From Pseudomonas sp. LS.1a (GTDB lineage Bacteria; Pseudomonadota; Gammaproteobacteria; Pseudomonadales; Pseudomonadaceae): a stretch of DNA of 64,000 nucleotides. Below, piece after piece: positions 1 through 8,299 of this stretch (the first letter of the stretch is position 1; the number at the start of each line of letters is the position of its first letter). The stretch lies in the NCBI RefSeq assembly GCF_022533585.1, contig NZ_CP092827.1, positions 5,488,001-5,552,000 of the forward strand. Direction: 5' to 3'. The translations under genes and the position numbers were made by a program. The notes below the pieces were generated by a model that made no database searches, was not told where the DNA came from, and saw nothing but the letters and a program-made list of their open reading frames with translations.

Positions 1-105
1 CACGCCTACGCGTGGCAGTGTTTCGGTGGTTTCTTCCTTACTACAGCCCGACAGCAGGGACACAAGCCCCAGGCAGACGACCAACAGCGGACGTATCAAC
101 GTCAT
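1..105 (-). CDS. RND efflux periplasmic adaptor, lipoprotein N-terminus (partial)
   Basis: Only the first 35 codons are inside the window; the gene continues beyond position 1. The reading frame begins with ATG at 103-105 (minus) behind a good AAGGAG-type ribosome site. The N-terminus is a lipoprotein signal: Arg at residue 5, a hydrophobic core, and the lipobox LLSGC with the lipidated Cys at residue 21, then a polar Lys/Glu/Thr stretch ending near LPRVGV. This start is typical of membrane fusion (adaptor) proteins of RND efflux pumps in Pseudomonas. Lipoprotein is seen directly; the adaptor call rests on the short N-terminus and on recall of the P. putida neighbourhood, so it is tentative. 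Confidence 0.55.
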   Translation of the reverse strand, partial: MTLIRPLLVVCLGLVSLLSGCSKEETTETLPRVGV

Positions 106-378
106 GCAGGCTCCTTGCTTGCGCGCAAATGATTCGTGGGATGCGACTGTCAGCGTAGTTCAGGGTTGGACAAACGGCACTGGCCATATGCGCAAGGGAG
201 GCATACCGAATGCTGGCGACACAGGGCAGGTTCGGCACAAGGTTTTCGTTGAAAACCTGGCATTTCTGCCAGTAGCCGATTTTTGCCAGGGCATTACATA
301 GTGTCCCCAACCGGTCGCCCCGACAGTGGCACCACAGAGAGGCATTTTTCTGTTCCCCCTTGAACCCTCGGAGGCCCC

Positions 379-1242
379 ATGGCCGCTGCAAAAAGTTTAC
401 GCCGCTTCTACCAGAACGGCCGTGTTTCCACCGAACTCGGCGGGTCTGTATCACGCTCCATCTTCCGGCATCAGGGTAGCCTCCTGGCGCAATGCACGTC
501 AGGTGCTGAGGTATCGCGCTCAATCATGACGGTGAACAATACCAACACCGTCATGAGCGAATTTGGACACGCCGGTAAGGTGCAGTTCGCTTATACCCCC
601 TATGGCCGACGCCCGGCCCAGAGCGAAGCGAACAACCCCTTGGCATTCAACGGCGAGCAACTGGACACGGCAACAGGCGGTTACTTGCTAGGCAATGGCT
701 ATCGCCTGTTCAGCCCCACGCACAAGAGGTTCTGTAGCCCAGATAATTCAAGCCCGTTTGATGAAGGTGGCCCGAACGCTTATGCGTACTGTGTCGGGGA
801 TCCGGTAAATAGTACTGATCCTACGGGGCACTTTTCCCGTCGGGCACTCTTGTTAGCTACTTCAGCAGCCTTGGGGACAACATTAGCAGCAGTCGTTGCA
901 GCGGCCGCTACGAAGTCCAAAACAGCCGAAATTATTGCAGGCGCTGCATTGGCTGCTACTTCTATTGTGGGTGCTTATATTGCTCTGAGGTCAAACAATA
1001 TACGGCCACTAGTTGCACAGCTCTCGCAGCGCAGGCAGCGAACAGCAGTTGAACCTCCTCCCTACGACACACTCTTCCCCGAAGTTCCACCTCCGTCTTA
1101 CGCGAATGCAACCCGTTCCACGGATATTGAAATGACCACATTCGCTAATATCGGAGACAGTCAGAGAGTCAGCATTCCCGGAGCTGCACCTCCCCCTTAC
1201 CAGGTGGCTATGTCCGCTAGTAATGTTCGCAACCCGGAATGA
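379..1242 (+). CDS. Orphan RHS-repeat core protein with two membrane segments and PPxY motifs
   Basis: 287 aa; ATG preceded by CGGAGG. Residues 73-151 are an RHS-associated core: AYTPYGRR, LAFNGE, TGGYLLGNGYRLFSP, RFCSPDNSSPF, NAYAYCVGDPVN, ending DPTGH at 147-151. RHS cores normally end large toxin-carrying proteins; here only the core and about 70 upstream residues are present, so this is a short orphan. The C-terminal 136 residues have two hydrophobic segments (about 156-177 and 182-203), a basic stretch, then three PPxY motifs: PPPY 226-229, PPSY 238-241 and PPPY 271-274. A hand count of 841-1020 gives about 51% G+C, lower than neighbouring genes, which suggests an acquired tip. No obvious immunity gene follows on the same strand. 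Cellular target unknown. Confidence 0.8.
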   Translation: MAAAKSLRRFYQNGRVSTELGGSVSRSIFRHQGSLLAQCTSGAEVSRSIMTVNNTNTVMSEFGHAGKVQFAYTPYGRRPAQSEANNPLAFNGEQLDTATGGYLLGNGYRLFSPTHKRFCSPDNSSPFDEGGPNAYAYCVGDPVNSTDPTGHFSRRALLLATSAALGTTLAAVVAAAATKSKTAEIIAGAALAATSIVGAYIALRSNNIRPLVAQLSQRRQRTAVEPPPYDTLFPEVPPPSYANATRSTDIEMTTFANIGDSQRVSIPGAAPPPYQVAMSASNVRNPE

Positions 1243-1292
1243 AATTCAGGGTTCAATGACGGAGATCAGTTCGGCATTTTCAGCGCCTGCGC

Positions 1293-1390
1293 GGGCCTTT
1301 TCGCGGGTGAACCCGCTCCCACAGGTATTGAGCAAACCCTGAAGGCTGCAGATGATCCTGTGGGAGCGGGTTTACCCGCGAAGGGGCCGG
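1293..1390. repeat. Inverted REP pair 1 (GGGTGAACCC / GGGTTTACCC)
   Basis: Two convergent copies of the P. putida type REP (1293-1325 and 1357-1390). Each has a GGCC..TTCGCG head, a short palindromic stem and the CTCCCACAGG tail. It fills the gap between the convergent RHS and DUF3077 genes and could act as a bidirectional 3' hairpin. Confidence 0.9.
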
Positions 1391-1396
1391 TACAGG

Positions 1397-1669
1397 TCAG
1401 AGCTGCACTGAAGCCTTGTTCAGTCCCAGTTCAATGTCATCAATCAATGCTTTGGCAAAGCCACTGAGAATTCTCGCGGCGCTGCCGGCCAGGCGGTCAT
1501 TTTCCATCTCGGCTTCAGTCGTCAGGTGATTGATGCACCCGAGCATTACGGAGAGTTCGGAGAAGGCATGGTTGAAGGGGATGTTGGCCTGGACGCGGAA
1601 CAGGTCCATGCAGGTTTCGCGGCCGACGGTGCTGCTGTTTTTTGGGTGATTTGGAACGTGCGTTGTCAT
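1397..1669 (-). CDS. DUF3077 family protein
   Basis: 90 aa with the start chosen at ATG 1667-1669 (MTTHVPNHPK). Longer in-frame starts exist upstream but read through the structured leader. The body (CMDLFRVQANIPFNHAFSEL, then a helical stretch with LAGSAARILSGFAKALIDD) matches the small all-helical DUF3077 proteins common and often multicopy in Pseudomonas; their function is not known. The ribosome site is weak (GGATTCC). Its stop is 7 bases from REP pair 1, and it is preceded by a structured leader and a possible 38-codon small ORF ending 19 bases before this ATG. Family call from recall; function not assigned. Confidence 0.65.
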   Translation of the reverse strand: MTTHVPNHPKNSSTVGRETCMDLFRVQANIPFNHAFSELSVMLGCINHLTTEAEMENDRLAGSAARILSGFAKALIDDIELGLNKASVQL

Positions 1670-1688
1670 GGTCGGAATCCAATGTCGT

Positions 1689-1805
1689 TTATGGAACCGC
1701 CAGCTCATCTTTCTCACGGATAAGGGGTGGCAGCCGTACGCGGGGTGAGAAAACCGAGGACATTGAACCCGGCCAGGCCGAGGCCTGCCCACGCAAGGCC
1801 GCCAT
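1689..1805 (-). CDS. Possible 38-aa leader peptide ORF upstream of the DUF3077 gene
   Basis: ATG at 1803-1805 (minus) opens a 38-codon frame (begins MAALRGQASAW, ends DELAVP) with TAA at 1689-1691, just 19 bases before the DUF3077 start. There is only a weak AGG upstream. The frame lies inside the structured element at 1742-1897, so its codons may be conserved for RNA structure rather than protein. Reported as a candidate only. Confidence 0.25.
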   Translation of the reverse strand: MAALRGQASAWPGSMSSVFSPRVRLPPLIREKDELAVP

Positions 1806-1897
1806 GACAGGAAGCCTGTTCAACATCGAGCGGGTTTCTCACACCCGGTCACCTTGGTTGGCGACTCGACGACGTTATCCCTGGGGCATTTCCCCAG
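1742..1897 (-). promoter_or_regulatory. Highly structured leader element before the DUF3077 gene
   Basis: The sequence folds into nested helices on either strand. The outer stem joins 1742-1755 to 1833-1846 (about 12 pairs with small bulges). An inner stem joins 1762-1768 to 1818-1824. A GC palindrome CAGGCC/GGCCTG lies at 1774-1787. A separate hairpin CTGGGG/CCCCAG lies at 1881-1897. It sits where the 5' untranslated leader of the minus-strand DUF3077 gene would be. The rest of the 527-base gap 1670-2196 holds the small ORF (1689-1805), REP pair 2 and about 110 bases (2090-2196) before the RAYT in which I see nothing. RNA class not recognised with certainty. Confidence 0.5.
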
Positions 1898-1991
1898 CAA
1901 CAGAGCAGCTTCCACACGGCTCGTAAGATAATTCCCAAGCCGATCCAACTGAAGCCTTTGGTTTGAGTTGATGAAAAGTCGTACGCCTTGA

Positions 1992-2089
1992 GGGCCCCTT
2001 CGCGGGTGAACCCGCTCCCACAGGGTTATGTGCAGCCTTCAGGACCTGTGCAATACCTGTGGGAGCGGGTTTACCCGCGAATGGGCCGG
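1992..2089. repeat. Inverted REP pair 2, upstream of the RAYT
   Basis: REP copies at 1992-2024 and 2056-2089, convergent, with GGGTGAACCC and GGGTTTACCC stems. With pair 3 it brackets the RAYT gene on both sides, the standard arrangement for these transposases. Confidence 0.9.
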
Positions 2090-2196
2090 TACTGCCATCC
2101 ACAAATCTCTGCCATATCCAGAAACCATCATCTACATAGCACCTGCATCTCAGCCACTACCCTTGAGAGGTCACCCGCTTTTCAAGGAAGAAGCCA

Positions 2197-2652
2197 ATGT
2201 CGCGAGCCCAGTCTCACCTGCTTCGCCGTGGTCGCTATTCAGAACTTGGCCGGCTCTATCTGCTGACCACCGTCACCCACCAGCGCAAGCCACTGTTCCA
2301 TGACTTCCACCATGCCCGGTTGGTCATTCACCAACTGCGGCAATCAGACCAGGAACACGCCTGCCGATCACTGGCTTGGGTGCTAATGCCGGACCATCTG
2401 CATTGGCTGATCGAGTTGAACGGTACGACGTTGGCCACCTTGATGCGCAGGTTCAAATCCAGGTCCAGTCTGGTTTTGCATCAGGCGGGGGTTGAGCAAG
2501 ATCCGGTATGGCAGCCTGGGTATCAGGACCGGGCATTAAGAAGGGAAGAAAGCATGGTGCATGTCGCCAGGTACATTGTGGCCAACCCCTTGCGGGCAGG
2601 CCTGGTCAGGAGTGTCAGGGACTATCCACATTGGGATGCAGTCTGGCTTTGA
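2197..2652 (+). CDS. REP-associated tyrosine transposase (RAYT)
   Basis: 151 aa, ATG behind AAGGAAGA. It is a single-domain IS200/Y1-like nuclease: the metal-binding HxH is in MPDHLHWLIEL (His67, His69) and the presumed catalytic Tyr126 is in ARYIVANPLRAGL, both hallmarks of RAYT proteins, which bind and nick REP hairpins. The length is typical and the frame is intact. It stands alone between two inverted REP pairs (1992-2089, 2662-2757), both with GGGTRAACCC stems, which are therefore its likely cognate substrates. These elements are thought to be domesticated rather than self-transposing. Adjacent REP pairs lie 107 bases before the start and 9 bases after the stop. Confidence 0.92.
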   Translation: MSRAQSHLLRRGRYSELGRLYLLTTVTHQRKPLFHDFHHARLVIHQLRQSDQEHACRSLAWVLMPDHLHWLIELNGTTLATLMRRFKSRSSLVLHQAGVEQDPVWQPGYQDRALRREESMVHVARYIVANPLRAGLVRSVRDYPHWDAVWL

Positions 2653-2661
2653 ATCGGTGTT

Positions 2662-2757
2662 GCGGCCTTCGCGGGTAAACCCGCTCCCACAGGGATCACC
2701 ACTGACCTGAAGGCAGTGATGTCCTTGTGGGAGCGGGTTTACCCGCGAAGAGGCCGG
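2662..2757. repeat. Inverted REP pair 3, downstream of the RAYT and abutting spuH
   Basis: REP copies at 2662-2694 and 2723-2757 with GGGTAAACCC stems. The right end stops one base before the spuH stop codon (2759-2761, minus), so this REP forms the immediate 3' end of the spu transcript. Confidence 0.92.
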
Positions 2758-2758
2758 G

Positions 2759-3652
2759 TCAGGCCGACGCAGCAACCTGCGCCGGGCGCTTGACCTGCGG
2801 CTGCGACGCGTTGGCCGCTGCACCCTCTTCGATGGCCTGCTGAATCGCCTTGCGACGGCGCTCTTCAGCCTGGCGGCTGAAGTACCAGACGAAGAAGGTC
2901 ACCAACGACACCGACAGCAGGATCAGGCTGGCCACGGCGTTGATCTCCGGCTTCACGCCCAGGCGCACCGCCGAGAACACTTCCATCGGCAAGGTGGTCG
3001 AACCCGGGCCCGACACGAAGCTGGCCAGCACCAGGTCATCCAGCGACAGCGCGAACGACATCATGCCGCCCGCCGCCAGCGATGGCGCGATCATCGGGAT
3101 GGTGATCAGGAAGAACACCTTCCACGGCTTGGCACCCAGGTCCATCGCCGCTTCCTCGATCGACAGGTCCAGCTCACGCAGGCGTGCCGACACCACCACC
3201 GCCACATACGCCGCACAGAACGTGGTGTGGGCGATCCAGATGGTGACGATGCCGCGCTCCTGCGGCCAGCCGATCATCTGCGCCATGGCCACGAACAGCA
3301 GCAACAGCGACAGGCCGGTGATCACCTCGGGCATTACCAGCGGTGCGGTGACCAGGCCACCGAACAGCGTGCGGCCCTTGAAGCGGGTCACCCGGGTCAG
3401 CACGAACGCCGCCAAGGTACCCAGCGCCACCGCAGCCACCGCCGTGTAACAGGCGATTTCCAGCGAACGCATCACCGAACCCATCAGCTGGGTGTTGTCG
3501 AGCAGGCCGACATACCACTTCACCGACCAGCCACCCCATACCGTCACCAGCTTGGAGGCGTTGAACGAGTAGATCACCAGGATCAGCATCGGCAGGTAGA
3601 TGAACAGCAAGCCGAGCACCAGCATCAGCTTGGAGAAACTGAAGCGCTTCAT
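2759..3652 (-). CDS. spuH: Polyamine ABC transporter permease SpuH (PotI-like)
   Basis: 297 aa inner-membrane permease of the putrescine/spermidine importer, PotC/PotI type. An N-terminal helix starts near residue 8 (LMLVLGLLFIYLPMLIL), followed by further helices and the cytoplasmic EAA loop EEAAMDLGAKPWKVFFLIT near residues 180-200, which docks on the ATPase. Its ATG overlaps the TGA of spuG (ATGA), indicating translational coupling; it is the last gene of the operon. The C-terminal tail is Ala/Gln-rich, and the stop lies against a REP. Confidence 0.93.
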   Translation of the reverse strand: MKRFSFSKLMLVLGLLFIYLPMLILVIYSFNASKLVTVWGGWSVKWYVGLLDNTQLMGSVMRSLEIACYTAVAAVALGTLAAFVLTRVTRFKGRTLFGGLVTAPLVMPEVITGLSLLLLFVAMAQMIGWPQERGIVTIWIAHTTFCAAYVAVVVSARLRELDLSIEEAAMDLGAKPWKVFFLITIPMIAPSLAAGGMMSFALSLDDLVLASFVSGPGSTTLPMEVFSAVRLGVKPEINAVASLILLSVSLVTFFVWYFSRQAEERRRKAIQQAIEEGAAANASQPQVKRPAQVAASA

Positions 3653-4569
3653 GCCCTGCCCTCCATTTCTTTGGCCTGGCTGCGGTTGAACAGCAGGATC
3701 GGCACAATCAGGATCGCCAGCATTACCACCGCCAGCGCAGAGGCCACCGGCCAGTCACGGTTGTTGAAGAACTCTTGCCACAGCACCTTGCCGATCATCA
3801 GGGTTTCCGGGCCGCCGAGCAGTTCAGGAATCACGAACTCGCCCACCACCGGGATGAACACCAGCATGCAGCCGGCGATGATGCCGTTCTTCGACAGCGG
3901 CACGGTGATCTTCCAGAAGCTGTTGAAGGTGCTCGAACCCAGGTCCGAAGCGGCCTCGAGCAGACTCGGGTCGTGCTTCACCAGGTTGGCGAACAGCGGC
4001 AGGATCATGAATGGCAGGTACGAATAGACCACGCCGATGTACACCGCCAGGTTGGTGTTGAGGATCTGCAGCGGCTGGTCGATCAACCCGGTCCACAGCA
4101 GGAAGCCGTTGAGCAGGCCGTTGTTGCTGAGGATGCCCATCCAGGCATAGACGCGGATCAGGATCGCGGTCCAGGTCGGCATCATGATCAGCAACAGCAG
4201 GACTGTCTGCGTCTCCTTCTTGGCGTTGGCAATGGCGTAGGCCATCGGGTAGCCGATCAACAGGCACAGCAGGGTGCTGAAGAAGGCCATCTTCAGCGAG
4301 CCCAGGTAGGCCGAGATATACAGCTCATCCTCGGTCAGCAAGCCGTAGTTGGCCAGGTTGAGTACCAGCTGCAGCTTGTCTTCGACGTAGCTGTAGATCT
4401 CGGTATACGGCGGGATCGCCACGTCGGCTTCGGCGAAGCTGATCTTCAGCACGATGAAGAACGGCAGCATGAAGAACAGGAACAGCCAGATGAACGGCAC
4501 GCCGATCACCAGATGCCGCCCCTCCGGGATGATGCGCTGGAGTGCTCGCTTGAGCTTGCGAGGTTTCAT
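3649..4569 (-). CDS. spuG: Polyamine ABC transporter permease SpuG (PotH-like)
   Basis: 306 aa. The start is set at ATG 4567-4569 (MKPRKLKRALQ) because it overlaps the spuF TGA as ATGA; a 12-codon extension is possible but unnecessary. PotB/PotH family permease: an N-terminal helix (FIWLFLFFMLPFFIVL), a long periplasmic segment, then five more helices and the EAA loop EAASDLGSSTFNSFWKITVP near residues 205-225. It pairs with SpuH to form the membrane channel for putrescine/spermidine, fed by SpuD/SpuE and powered by SpuF. Confidence 0.93.
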   Translation of the reverse strand: MKPRKLKRALQRIIPEGRHLVIGVPFIWLFLFFMLPFFIVLKISFAEADVAIPPYTEIYSYVEDKLQLVLNLANYGLLTEDELYISAYLGSLKMAFFSTLLCLLIGYPMAYAIANAKKETQTVLLLLIMMPTWTAILIRVYAWMGILSNNGLLNGFLLWTGLIDQPLQILNTNLAVYIGVVYSYLPFMILPLFANLVKHDPSLLEAASDLGSSTFNSFWKITVPLSKNGIIAGCMLVFIPVVGEFVIPELLGGPETLMIGKVLWQEFFNNRDWPVASALAVVMLAILIVPILLFNRSQAKEMEGRA

Positions 4570-5708
4570 GACCGCAGTACCACGCCGCTGTCGTCTTCCC
4601 ACCACACGTACACTTCATCGCCCCAGGTCGGGCGTGTGCCCTGGCGCTCGGCGTTGGCGACGAACGACTGGACGACCTTGCCGCTCGGCAGCTCGACGTA
4701 GAACACCGAATGGCCGCCCAGGTAGGCGATGTCGTGGATCTTGCCGCGCGACCAGTTGTGCTCGCAGGTCGGTTGCTGGGTGGTGACCAGCATCTTCTCC
4801 GGGCGCAGGGCGTAGGTGATGTGCTTGTCTTCCACCGAAGTGGTGATGCCGTGGCCGACATAGATCTTGCGCTCCAGCTCCGGGCTGGCAATGATCGCGT
4901 GGCCTTCGGCGTCGTCAACCACTTCACCTTCGAACAGGTTGACGCTACCGATGAACTCGCACACCAGGCGGCTGGTTGGGGTCTCGTAGATGTCCACTGG
5001 CGAGCCGATCTGGGCGATCCAGCCCAGGTGCATGATGGCGATGCGCTGGGCCATGGTCATGGCCTCTTCCTGATCGTGGGTCACCATCACGCAGGTCACA
5101 CCCACGCGCTCGATGATCTCCACCAGTTCCAGCTGCATCTGCGAACGCAGTTTCTTGTCCAGTGCGCCCATCGGCTCGTCGAGCAGCAGCAGCTTGGGGC
5201 GCTTGGCCAAGGAGCGGGCCAGAGCCACGCGCTGGCGCTGGCCGCCGGACAGCTGGTGCGGCTTGCGCTTGGCGTACTGGGTCATGTGCACCAGCTTGAG
5301 CATCTCGGCCACGCGGGCGTCGATCTCGGCCTTGGGCATCTTGTCCTGCTGCAGGCCGAAGGCGATGTTCTGCGCCACGGTCATGTGCGGGAACAGCGCG
5401 TAGGACTGGAACATCATGTTGATCGGCCGCTCGTAGGGCGGCATGTCGGTGATGTCGACGCCATCGAGGAGGATCCGCCCTTCGGTCGGGCGCTCGAAGC
5501 CGGCCAGCATGCGCAGCAAGGTGGACTTGCCAGAACCGGAGCCACCCAGCAGGGCGAAGATCTCGCCCTTGCGGATTTCCAGGGACACATCGTCCACGGC
5601 TACCGTTTCGTCGAACTTTTTCGTAACCCGGTCGATCTTGACCAGCACCTGCTTGGGTTGCTGGCCACCCTCGAGGGCTTTTTTATAGGCACCGGAGGCA
5701 ACTGCCAT
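4566..5708 (-). CDS. spuF: Polyamine ABC transporter ATP-binding protein SpuF (PotG-like)
   Basis: 380 aa; start at ATG 5706-5708 (MAVASGAYKK) preceded by GGGAG, in preference to a start 6 codons upstream. The ABC ATPase domain has Walker A GGSGSGKST at 55-63, signature LSGGQRQRVALAR, Walker B LLLLDEP and the H-loop MVTHDQEEAM. The C-terminal TOBE-like regulatory domain, with ALRPEKM, is typical of PotA/PotG. It energises the SpuG/SpuH channel. It is separated from spuE by 71 bases and coupled to spuG by ATGA. Confidence 0.95.
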   Translation of the reverse strand: MAVASGAYKKALEGGQQPKQVLVKIDRVTKKFDETVAVDDVSLEIRKGEIFALLGGSGSGKSTLLRMLAGFERPTEGRILLDGVDITDMPPYERPINMMFQSYALFPHMTVAQNIAFGLQQDKMPKAEIDARVAEMLKLVHMTQYAKRKPHQLSGGQRQRVALARSLAKRPKLLLLDEPMGALDKKLRSQMQLELVEIIERVGVTCVMVTHDQEEAMTMAQRIAIMHLGWIAQIGSPVDIYETPTSRLVCEFIGSVNLFEGEVVDDAEGHAIIASPELERKIYVGHGITTSVEDKHITYALRPEKMLVTTQQPTCEHNWSRGKIHDIAYLGGHSVFYVELPSGKVVQSFVANAERQGTRPTWGDEVYVWWEDDSGVVLRS

Positions 5709-5779
5709 GAGTGAAACTCCCAACAAGATTTTTGTGCCCGGGAGCCCTGTTCTACAGGTGCCGCCGCGGGCCTGGATTT

Positions 5780-6943
<1,164 letters not shown>

Positions 6944-6990
6944 TTACCTTCGCAGCTTCGATGCCGCAATCATCAATTGCCTTTCACTGG

Positions 6991-7017
6991 CTCTGGGCCG
7001 GGAACCCCGGCCCAGAG
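6991..7017 (-). terminator. Perfect intercistronic hairpin between spuD and spuE
   Basis: A perfect 12-bp GC-rich stem (6991-7002 with 7006-7017) with a 3-base loop, 14 bases after the spuD stop. No U-run follows on the minus strand, so it is more likely an mRNA-stabilising or attenuating hairpin than a strict terminator. The whole spuD-spuE gap is 157 bases. Confidence 0.75.
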
Positions 7018-7031
7018 GTGCCGCATCGGGC

Positions 7032-8129
7032 TTATTTGCCCGACTTGATCTTGGTCCAGCTACGGGTGATCACACGCTGGGCAGACGCCTCAGGCGCAGC
7101 GATCGCGTACAGCTGCTTCTTCACTTCAGCAGGCGGGTAGATGCTCGGGTCGCTGGTAATCTCTTTGTCCACGAACTGGGTGGCGGCAGCGTTGCCGTTC
7201 GGGAAACGCACGGCGTTGGTGATTTCAGCCATGATTTCCGGTTGCATCAGGAAGTTCATGAACTGGTAGGCAGCGTCTTTATGCTCGGCATCTTTAGGGA
7301 TAGCGACCATGTCGTAGAAGGTACCAGCACCTTCCTTCGGAATGACGTAGTCCACTTTGACCTTGTCGCCGGCTTCGTGGGCACGGGCCTTGGACTGCTC
7401 CAGGTCACCCGAGTAACCGACGGCTACGCAGATGTTGCCGTTGGCCATGTCGCCGATGTACTTGGACGAGTGGAAGTAGGTGATCGAAGGACGAATCTTG
7501 AGGAACAGGTCCTCGGCGGCCTTCAGGTCTTCCTTCTTGGTGCTGTTGCTCGGCAGGCCCAGGTAGTGCAGCGCAGCCGGCAGCATTTCGGTCGGGGCAT
7601 CCAGGAAGCTCACGCCGCAGCTCTTGAGCTTGGCGATGTTCTCAGGCTTGAACACCACGTCCCACGAGTCGATCTTGTCCACGCCCAGCGCGGCCTTGAC
7701 CTTCTCCGGGTTGTAGCCGATGCCGATCGAGCCCCACATGTACGGGAAGGCGTGCTTGTTGTCCTTGTCGCTGGCATCGCCAACGGCCTTGAGCAGGTCG
7801 GTGTCGAGGTTCTTCCAGTTCGGCAGCTTGGAACGGTCCAGTTCCTCGTACACGCCAGCCTTGATCTGCTTGGCCAGGAAGTTGTTGGACGGCACCACGA
7901 TGTCGTAGCCCGACTTGCCGGCCAGCAGCTTGGCTTCGAGGGTTTCGTTGCTGTCGAAGACGTCGTACTTGACCTTGATGCCCGACTGCTTCTCGAACTT
8001 GGCGATGGTGTCCGGAGCGATGTAGTCCGACCAGTTGTAGACGTTCAACACCTTGTCTTCAGCCTGAACAGCGGTAGCCATGGCACCCATCAGGGCGGCG
8101 GCCAGCAACGTCTTGCCCATTTTATTCAT
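7032..8129 (-). CDS. spuD: Putrescine-type periplasmic binding protein SpuD (PotF family)
   Basis: 365 aa, ATG 8127-8129 after a GGAG site. Signal peptide with core [13 protein letters not shown] and cleavage at about AVQA|ED. PotF-type binding protein: [51 protein letters not shown], and a C-terminal [10 protein letters not shown] shared with SpuE. It delivers polyamine to SpuGH. It is flanked on both sides by strong hairpins (8199-8266 upstream, 6991-7017 downstream), which would allow its mRNA to accumulate separately from the permease genes. Putrescine preference is by analogy with P. aeruginosa SpuD. Confidence 0.9.
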   Translation of the reverse strand: MNKMGKTLLAAALMGAMATAVQAEDKVLNVYNWSDYIAPDTIAKFEKQSGIKVKYDVFDSNETLEAKLLAGKSGYDIVVPSNNFLAKQIKAGVYEELDRSKLPNWKNLDTDLLKAVGDASDKDNKHAFPYMWGSIGIGYNPEKVKAALGVDKIDSWDVVFKPENIAKLKSCGVSFLDAPTEMLPAALHYLGLPSNSTKKEDLKAAEDLFLKIRPSITYFHSSKYIGDMANGNICVAVGYSGDLEQSKARAHEAGDKVKVDYVIPKEGAGTFYDMVAIPKDAEHKDAAYQFMNFLMQPEIMAEITNAVRFPNGNAAATQFVDKEITSDPSIYPPAEVKKQLYAIAAPEASAQRVITRSWTKIKSGK

Positions 8130-8198
8130 GCGTATTGCTCCAGAATTTTTTATTTAGCCATCTGTTCAGCAGCCAGGACCTACGGTGCAGAGCGCGCG

Positions 8199-8266
8199 GC
8201 GACTGAAACAGTCGCTAGTCTGGCAAGTTACAAGGCTCTGTTTCAAGGAAAGCAGGGCCTTGTAAC
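8199..8266 (-). promoter_or_regulatory. Two hairpins in the spuC-spuD gap
   Basis: Hairpin one: GCGACTG (8199-8205) with CAGTCGC (8209-8215), loop AAA. Hairpin two: GTTACAAGGC (8227-8236) with GCCTTGTAAC (8257-8266), perfect over 10 bp and extendable with wobble pairs to about 17 bp. Both lie in the 170-base gap between spuC and spuD. They may be an operator, an attenuator or an RNA stability element for spuD; no U-run makes a simple terminator unlikely. Confidence 0.6.
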
Positions 8267-8299
8267 GACTTAATGTCACATCGCTAGCCTAGCAAACTG

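Noticed and set aside
41..523. 160-codon minus-strand ORF at the left edge
   Set aside because: No ribosome site, no family, and it overlaps the start of the RHS gene on the other strand and the lipoprotein start on the same strand in another frame.
2536..2823. ORFs beginning with GAGLPAK- or SRVNPLPQG-like text at many gaps
   Set aside because: They are translations of the REP sequence and do not correspond to genes.
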